This document shows positions 59,232 to 64,000 of a DNA stretch of 64,000 nucleotides, one piece after another. The DNA lies in the NCBI GenBank assembly GCA_038503065.1, contig JBCAMK010000012.1, positions 434,001-498,000 on the forward strand, written 5' to 3'. Source of the DNA: Paragyromitra xinjiangensis (lineage: Eukaryota > Ascomycota > Pezizomycetes > Pezizales > Discinaceae). Below the pieces are notes generated by a model. It saw only the letters and a list, made by a program, of their open reading frames with translations, was not told the origin of the DNA and searched no databases. Positions within the stretch are counted from its first letter, which is position 1, and each line of letters opens with the position of its first letter. The position numbers and the translations under genes are program-made.

Positions 59232-61508
59232 ATGATCTATTCTAAAATCACCCTTCTGGGGGCCCTGGCTGCCTTGAGTAGTCTCGTAGCAGCCCACCCG
59301 CTCACAGATGCCACCTTGGAGAACCTCTTCAAGCGCACTGTTTCGCCTGATAACAGCTGCGGTAATTTGTACGCAGGAAACAACCTTGGGTATACTTGCG
59401 ATACTACAACTTCCGGGCCTTGCTGCTCTCAATATGTATGTGCAATCTTGGGGTTTCAATAGGATGTAACTAATGATACTGCTATTCAATAGGGTTACTG
59501 CGGTGCTACTGCCGATTACTGCGGAACTGGATGTCAATCTGGCTTTGGAACCTGCACTACTGGAGATGGTACTGGGACGGGTACACCAACTGGTGGTTCC
59601 TCGGATCCTAATCTTTGCGGTGCTACCAATGGTGGATCTTCTTGTGCTTCGGGTCTCTGCTGCTCTCAATATGGTATGTTAGATTCACTTTGAGAGCAAT
59701 TGACGATATACTGATAAATCGCTTATAGGATACTGTGGAAATACTACCGACTACTGTGACAGCGGCTGTCAATCAACTTACGGAACTTGTGATGGCGGCG
59801 CTGACTCTGGCGGTAACGGTCTCTGTGGTCCCATGAATGCTGGTGAAATCTGCCCTACTGGACAATGCTGTAGTCCTTCAGGATATTGTGGAACTACCGA
59901 GGCGTATTGTGCATCTCCCGACTGTCTTGAAGGATATGGAACTTGTGACGCCGATCAGACCCCAGCCGGAGCATCTACTTCATCAATTGCTCGTCCTCAC
60001 ATAGGAAACGTTGCTTATGGTGTGGAAATTGACGATTGTAATGACGCGGGGCACATCGCTTGCACATTCGATGATGGTCCGTACTTGTACACCGCAGATC
60101 TCCTCGACCTTCTTGCTTCGTACGGTGTCCAGTGTACCTTCTTCATCACCGGCAACAACAACGGGAAGGGCGCAATTGACGTTACTGCCCCATATCCTAC
60201 TGTCATTCAGCGTATGATAACCGACGGTCATCAAGTTGCTTCTCACACTTGGTCTCACCAGAACTTGTCCTCGCTCACGCAAGCCGGTATGGAGGGTGAG
60301 ATGTACAAGAACGAGATGGCTCTCCGCAACATCATTGGGAAGATTCCGACCTACATGCGCCCTCCGTACTCTGAGTGCAACGAATTGTGCTTCCAGACAT
60401 TGTCCACTCTGGGTTATCACGCTATCTACTTTGATCTTGATACTGAGGATTATCTCCACGATGATCCTACTCTCATCCAGCAGAGCAAGGATATTGTCCA
60501 CGCTGCTCTTTCCAGTGTCAGCCCGACGGATTCGGACTATTTGGCCATTTCCCACGATATTCATTACCAGACCGTCTATAACTTCACCAGTTATTTCCTC
60601 GACCAGATGAATACCTATGGCTTCAAGGGTAAATTATATATCTGATTACTTCTGTTTTTTGTGAATTTTGCTGATTTGATTTGATAGCTGTCCCTGCTGG
60701 CACTTGTCTCGGTGATCCCCAAGCCAACTGGTATAGATCTGCTACGGTAAGCAATACCACTGTCTCTTCTACTTCTTCTACTGTCTCTTCCTCTTCCTCA
60801 TCTTCTTTGTCATCTTCCTCTTCCTCTTCCTCCTCTTCCTCTACCACCACTACATCTTCTACTTCGACCACGTCTTCGACCTCGACCTCGAGCAAGTCCT
60901 CGACATCTTCAACTCCCACCAGCACGAGCTCCAGCTCCAGCACTACTTCTGGTTCTAGCACTAGCTCTACCTCAAGCACTAGCTCCAGCTCTGGTTCAAG
61001 CACTAGTTCCACCTCCAGCTCTAGCTCTAGCACCTCGAAGCCCACTTCCTCGACAACTTCCAGCAAATCCTCGACTTCCTCCACCCCAACATCGACTTCC
61101 TCCACCAAGACTTCTACGACTTCGTCAACCAAGACATCTTCGACATCTTCCACCACGACCTCCTCTATCAAGACCTCAACTTCTTCTACCAAGACCTCAA
61201 CTTCTTCTATCAAGACTACTACTTCTTCTACCAAGACTACTACTTCATCAGCCCCTACCGGTCCTTCATGCGCAGGCACTCTGGTTGGCAACTATTGTTG
61301 CCAACCTTCAAGAGGATTTCAAGACATGGGAGGCTGTTGGGAGTCATACGCTAACTGTATGCTCAATGTGGGCGAGTGCTTGTCCAGTAACCGAAACGGC
61401 GATTGGTCCAAGTGTAACGACTACAACAAGAACTCATGCGATAAGCTTTTGGAATTTTGTGGACAGTGTGATTGGAATTCTTGCGACAGCAGCAAGTTTC
61501 ATGGTTAG
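59232..61508 (+). CDS. Chitin deacetylase with three CBM18 modules
   Basis: Secreted enzyme that removes acetyl groups from chitin, masking walls from chitinases or plant receptors. Predicted 701 residues from exons 59232-59435, 59493-59673, 59729-60628 and 60688-61508. A signal peptide (MIYSKITLLGALAALSSLVAA) is followed by three hevein-like CBM18 modules (for example CCSQYGYCGATADYCGTGC and LCCSQYGYCGNTTDYC). The NodB deacetylase domain keeps CTFDDGP, SHTWSH, MRPPYS, DLDTEDY and ISHDIH. A Ser/Thr-rich linker of about 180 residues precedes a C-terminal domain with twelve cysteines (GNYCCQPSRGFQDMGGCW, CGQCDWNSC) that was not recognised. The start at 59232 is preferred because it opens a good signal peptide. 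The neighbouring TATA box suggests inducible expression. Confidence 0.92.
60755..61255. repeat. Low-complexity Ser/Thr coding repeat
   Basis: Trimer-rich tract (TCT, TCC, ACC, AAG) encoding the linker of the chitin deacetylase. The 3' part has repeats of the type ACCTCAACTTCTTCTA. It produces a long meaningless open frame on the opposite strand. Confidence 0.85.
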
Positions 61509-61954
61509 ATAAAGTTCGGGTTTCCTTAATGTTTTTGGTTTTATTTCTTGATGTTTGTGGATGAGCTATGGATTGAGATAGCGAGGAGGAGGATATTTCA
61601 AAGGGGGTGAACATGGGCCTGTAAGGCAATGTATCTTTCGTTTCTTGGAGGGTGTATTGTGTAACGGGTATCATTGTTTAAATGTATTAGGAAAAAATCA
61701 GGTTGGAAAAAATCATGACTGAAAAGGGTTCCTACTAGCTTTTGAATATGCCTTGTGATAATTCGTTGTCCTCATTTGTAATGACTCGCCTTGGGAAGAG
61801 TATAAGATACTTTTAGAATATTAACCTATTTGCTAATTACGGCTCGTAAGAATTTAAGGTATATGTAGAAATTTCTTGAGGCCTCGCGATTGCTATATAT
61901 ACTCAGTAGCCGAGTAGGAAAATAACGCTTGCCTAAATCTGGGGGGAAAAGAAG
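61509..61954. other. Convergent intergenic region
   Basis: 3' flanks of the chitin deacetylase and the F-box/ankyrin gene. Nothing recognised. Confidence 0.5.
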
Positions 61955-62845
61955 CTAGCTATTTGGTCGCGTCCACTCAACTAGAAAATTATATATCTCC
62001 TTTTTTCTTGTCATTGTCAACTCTGCCATTCTAAGCGGCGTCAACTGGCGGGAATCTTCTACATAAGGATCTGCGCCCCGCTCCAACAGTATTTTGACAC
62101 AATTCAGGTTCCCATGCCTCACCCCGTTGTGAAGCGCTGTCTGCCCAAGGTGGTCCTGGAAATCAAGAGCACGTCTAGCAGCGAAAGCATCATAGTCTAG
62201 CATCAACTTAACTGCAGACTCGTCTCGCCACATCGCAGCATGGTGGAGTGGCGTCCGTCCCTTGTCATCTGCTGGGAAGATACTCGTACCATGTTTCATG
62301 AGCAGGGCGACAATGCCCTGACATCCGTCTCGCGCGGCAAGGGAAAGTCCTGTCCGTCCGCGGTTATCCTGGATCGTCGTATCGCCTCCCTTCTCCAGAA
62401 ACAGCTGGACCATTTCTTCGTTTGGGCTTTCTGGGCATTCCATAGCTGTAAATAACATCGTGCAATCACGGGAACGCGCATTGATGCTAACTCCGTTCCG
62501 TAGCATTGCCTCAGCTACGGTTCGGTTGTTTTTCGCTGCTGCTAGATTGAGGACCCGAGCACCGAGCGCATCGGTTCTGTCGGCATTTATGTCTTGCCAT
62601 ATCTTCCTCCTCTCGAGCAATAGGGAAATACGCTCGTCGCAGCCGTTAATTGCTAGCCCCCAGAGCACTCGCTCTGCGTGACCGTTATGTACTGCGTCGT
62701 CACGGACCGCGAATTCGAGGAGGGAATCGGTGAGGAGGGAGGCAAAACGGCGGTTGACCCGGAGTAGGGAATAGATATGGATGGGATCCTCAAGCTGGTT
62801 TGCAATTTCGAGGAGGAGCTCATTGGGAACTTCGAGGAGAGACAT
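61955..62845 (-). CDS. F-box/ankyrin-repeat protein
   Basis: Intronless, 296 residues from the Met of MSLLEVPNELLLEIANQL, a typical F-box start; a further 36 in-frame residues upstream look non-coding. The F-box is followed by VNRRFASLLTDSLLEFAV and about six ankyrin repeats, including VLNLAAAKNNRTVAEAML, GLSLAARDGCQGIVALLMKHG, TPLHHAAMWRDESAVKLMLDY and TALHNGVRHGNLNCVKILLERGA. Probably a substrate adaptor of an SCF ubiquitin ligase. It is a distant relative of the interrupted gene at 51586-52893 and has no visible lesion. Confidence 0.85.
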   Translation of the reverse strand: MSLLEVPNELLLEIANQLEDPIHIYSLLRVNRRFASLLTDSLLEFAVRDDAVHNGHAERVLWGLAINGCDERISLLLERRKIWQDINADRTDALGARVLNLAAAKNNRTVAEAMLRNGVSINARSRDCTMLFTAMECPESPNEEMVQLFLEKGGDTTIQDNRGRTGLSLAARDGCQGIVALLMKHGTSIFPADDKGRTPLHHAAMWRDESAVKLMLDYDAFAARRALDFQDHLGQTALHNGVRHGNLNCVKILLERGADPYVEDSRQLTPLRMAELTMTRKKEIYNFLVEWTRPNS

Positions 62846-63588
62846 CGTAAAAGTGGGTATTAAAATCGCATCCAGGTTGCTGTTTGACGTTGATGCCAGA
62901 ATCATGATACATATCAATTGTGTTTTGTGCCTAGCCTTCTTGGGATTGGTCATTATCTTGGCTTACTTGAGCATGGTCTTGGAGGTCAATGATTTAGGGA
63001 AATGACGTGGCGCTTTTCTCTCCTTGAGGCACGCCATGTGAAAATCGTATGGATTTTCGATATCACTTTCTTCTCTCACCCTAATATTATATGAAAATCC
63101 TAGTATTGTGGAATTCAAAAGATATATTTCCCAAAGGCATTCCAACAGTAAAACGTACTATACAAAGTAATCATACCATAACACCCTTGAAAAGATACCA
63201 CTCACGGTATCATTTAATAGTGAACTATCTATACTAACTACGTAAAGAATTTTTAATGCAGCACCAAGATCAAACACCACCCAGAAAGCAAGATAAAAAA
63301 AATGAGGAGAGGTAACAAGCCACTTTACAGATCAAATTAGACGCAAGATATGAAGCTACGAGAATGTAAAGATGAAATAAACTAACTCGCTCCACCATGC
63401 CGATTATAAAGAATAAACAAACCATTTGTCTCGAGGAAATAAATGTGAAAGAAAATACCCAGGGATTCCCGCCCAACATTTTGTCCATCCAGATGTGACC
63501 AAGTAGCCACAGAAGAGGGGCCATCCAGTTTTCGTTTTTACAGATTCCGTTTCCATCACCATCCGATATCATGCATCAATCATCTAAC
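62846..63588. other. Intergenic region
   Basis: Between the F-box/ankyrin start and the ABC transporter 3' end. Short frames only; nothing recognised. Confidence 0.5.
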
Positions 63589-63957
63589 TTAAGCGTTCTT
63601 GCCCAAGCTCTGCATATTGACCAACTCGTAATACTTTCCGCGTTTCGTCAACAATTCCGAGTGGGTACCGCTCTCAACAATTCGTCCAGCATCGAAAACG
63701 TAAATGATGTCAGCCTTTTGGATCGTTGACAATCGATGAGCGACAGCTATAGTAGTACGGCCCTTTGCGGCGGCGTCGAGGGCATCCTGTACGACCTTCT
63801 CCGACTCCGAGTCAAGAGCTGAGGTAGCCTCATCCAGCAACAAAATCTTGGGGTTCCTGATAAGAGCTCTAGCGATAGCGATACGTTGCTTCTGACCTCC
63901 AGAGAGTAGGGCACCCTTAGAACCGCAGACAGTGTTGAAACCTTCAGGCAGAGACAT
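63589..63957 (-). CDS. ABC-B transporter, C-terminal exon (partial)
   Basis: Last exon of a full-length ABC transporter of the multidrug-resistance/Ste6 type; only the C-terminal half of nucleotide-binding domain 2 lies in the window (122 residues). Visible are the signature [17 protein letters not shown], Walker [14 protein letters not shown], the D-loop SALDSESE, the H-loop in [10 protein letters not shown], and the terminal [18 protein letters not shown]. The exon is preceded by an acceptor (GATATAG) and an intron that runs to the window end. Substrate cannot be predicted; relatives export lipopeptides, azoles or mating factors. Confidence 0.9.
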   Translation of the reverse strand: MSLPEGFNTVCGSKGALLSGGQKQRIAIARALIRNPKILLLDEATSALDSESEKVVQDALDAAAKGRTTIAVAHRLSTIQKADIIYVFDAGRIVESGTHSELLTKRGKYYELVNMQSLGKNA

Positions 63958-64000
63958 CTATATCAAAATCCATATTAGTTTCAAATTCATTTATTGGTCT

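Noticed and set aside
60623..61291. 222-codon minus-strand ORF rich in Glu and Val
   Set aside because: Opposite strand of the Ser/Thr linker repeat of the chitin deacetylase; composition is purely a mirror of the trimers.

Overview
The window is nuclear DNA of a filamentous ascomycete (Pezizomycotina; Leotiomycetes-like gene content is a guess). Genes are split by short introns (about 46-170 nt) with GTNNGN donors, CTAAC/CTGAC-like branch points and YAG/AAG acceptors. Genes lie on both strands separated by long intergenic stretches, and include fungal wall enzymes, CFEM/GPI-type proteins, F-box/ankyrin proteins and core eukaryotic genes. All exon models were built by hand from splice signals, frame and family resemblance, without transcript data.

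Region 1 (0.9-9.2 kb): four head-to-tail minus-strand paralogues. Each encodes a leader without a signal peptide, an 11-residue-repeat coiled coil and three H-type lectin domains. All four share the same three-exon layout with a 68-nt middle exon. The number of 11-residue repeats is 1, 2, 3 and 7. A 137-bp mariner-like MITE lies between two of them. Region 2 (9.2-14.4 kb): a possible second MITE, a complete copper amine oxidase and a small unknown gene. Region 3 (14.4-18.2 kb): gene-poor.

Region 4 (18.2-29.6 kb): conserved housekeeping genes: alpha-actinin, WDR70, complex I subunit B12/NDUFB3 (divergent from WDR70) and the MID1 calcium-channel subunit, with 4 kb of empty DNA between alpha-actinin and WDR70. 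Region 5 (29.6-41.3 kb): a secreted GH5 glucanase with a C-terminal X2 module, and a run of three CFEM-like GPI-protein modules fused head to tail, each with one apparent lesion.

Region 6 (41.3-51.3 kb): a 1,260-residue RGG-rich nuclear-type protein, then the divergent pair proteasome alpha-3 (PRE10) and tubulin cofactor A, flanked on both sides by paralogous C2H2-type zinc-finger genes in opposite orientation. Region 7 (51.3-64 kb): an F-box/ankyrin gene with one in-frame stop, an inverted-repeat element, swi5 (recombination mediator), a chitin deacetylase with three CBM18 modules, an intact F-box/ankyrin gene and the 3' end of an ABC-B transporter running off the window.

The most notable items are the H-type lectin array with its repeat ladder, the fused and broken CFEM modules, and an over-represented 8-bp palindrome (TACATGTA) absent from the gene models.
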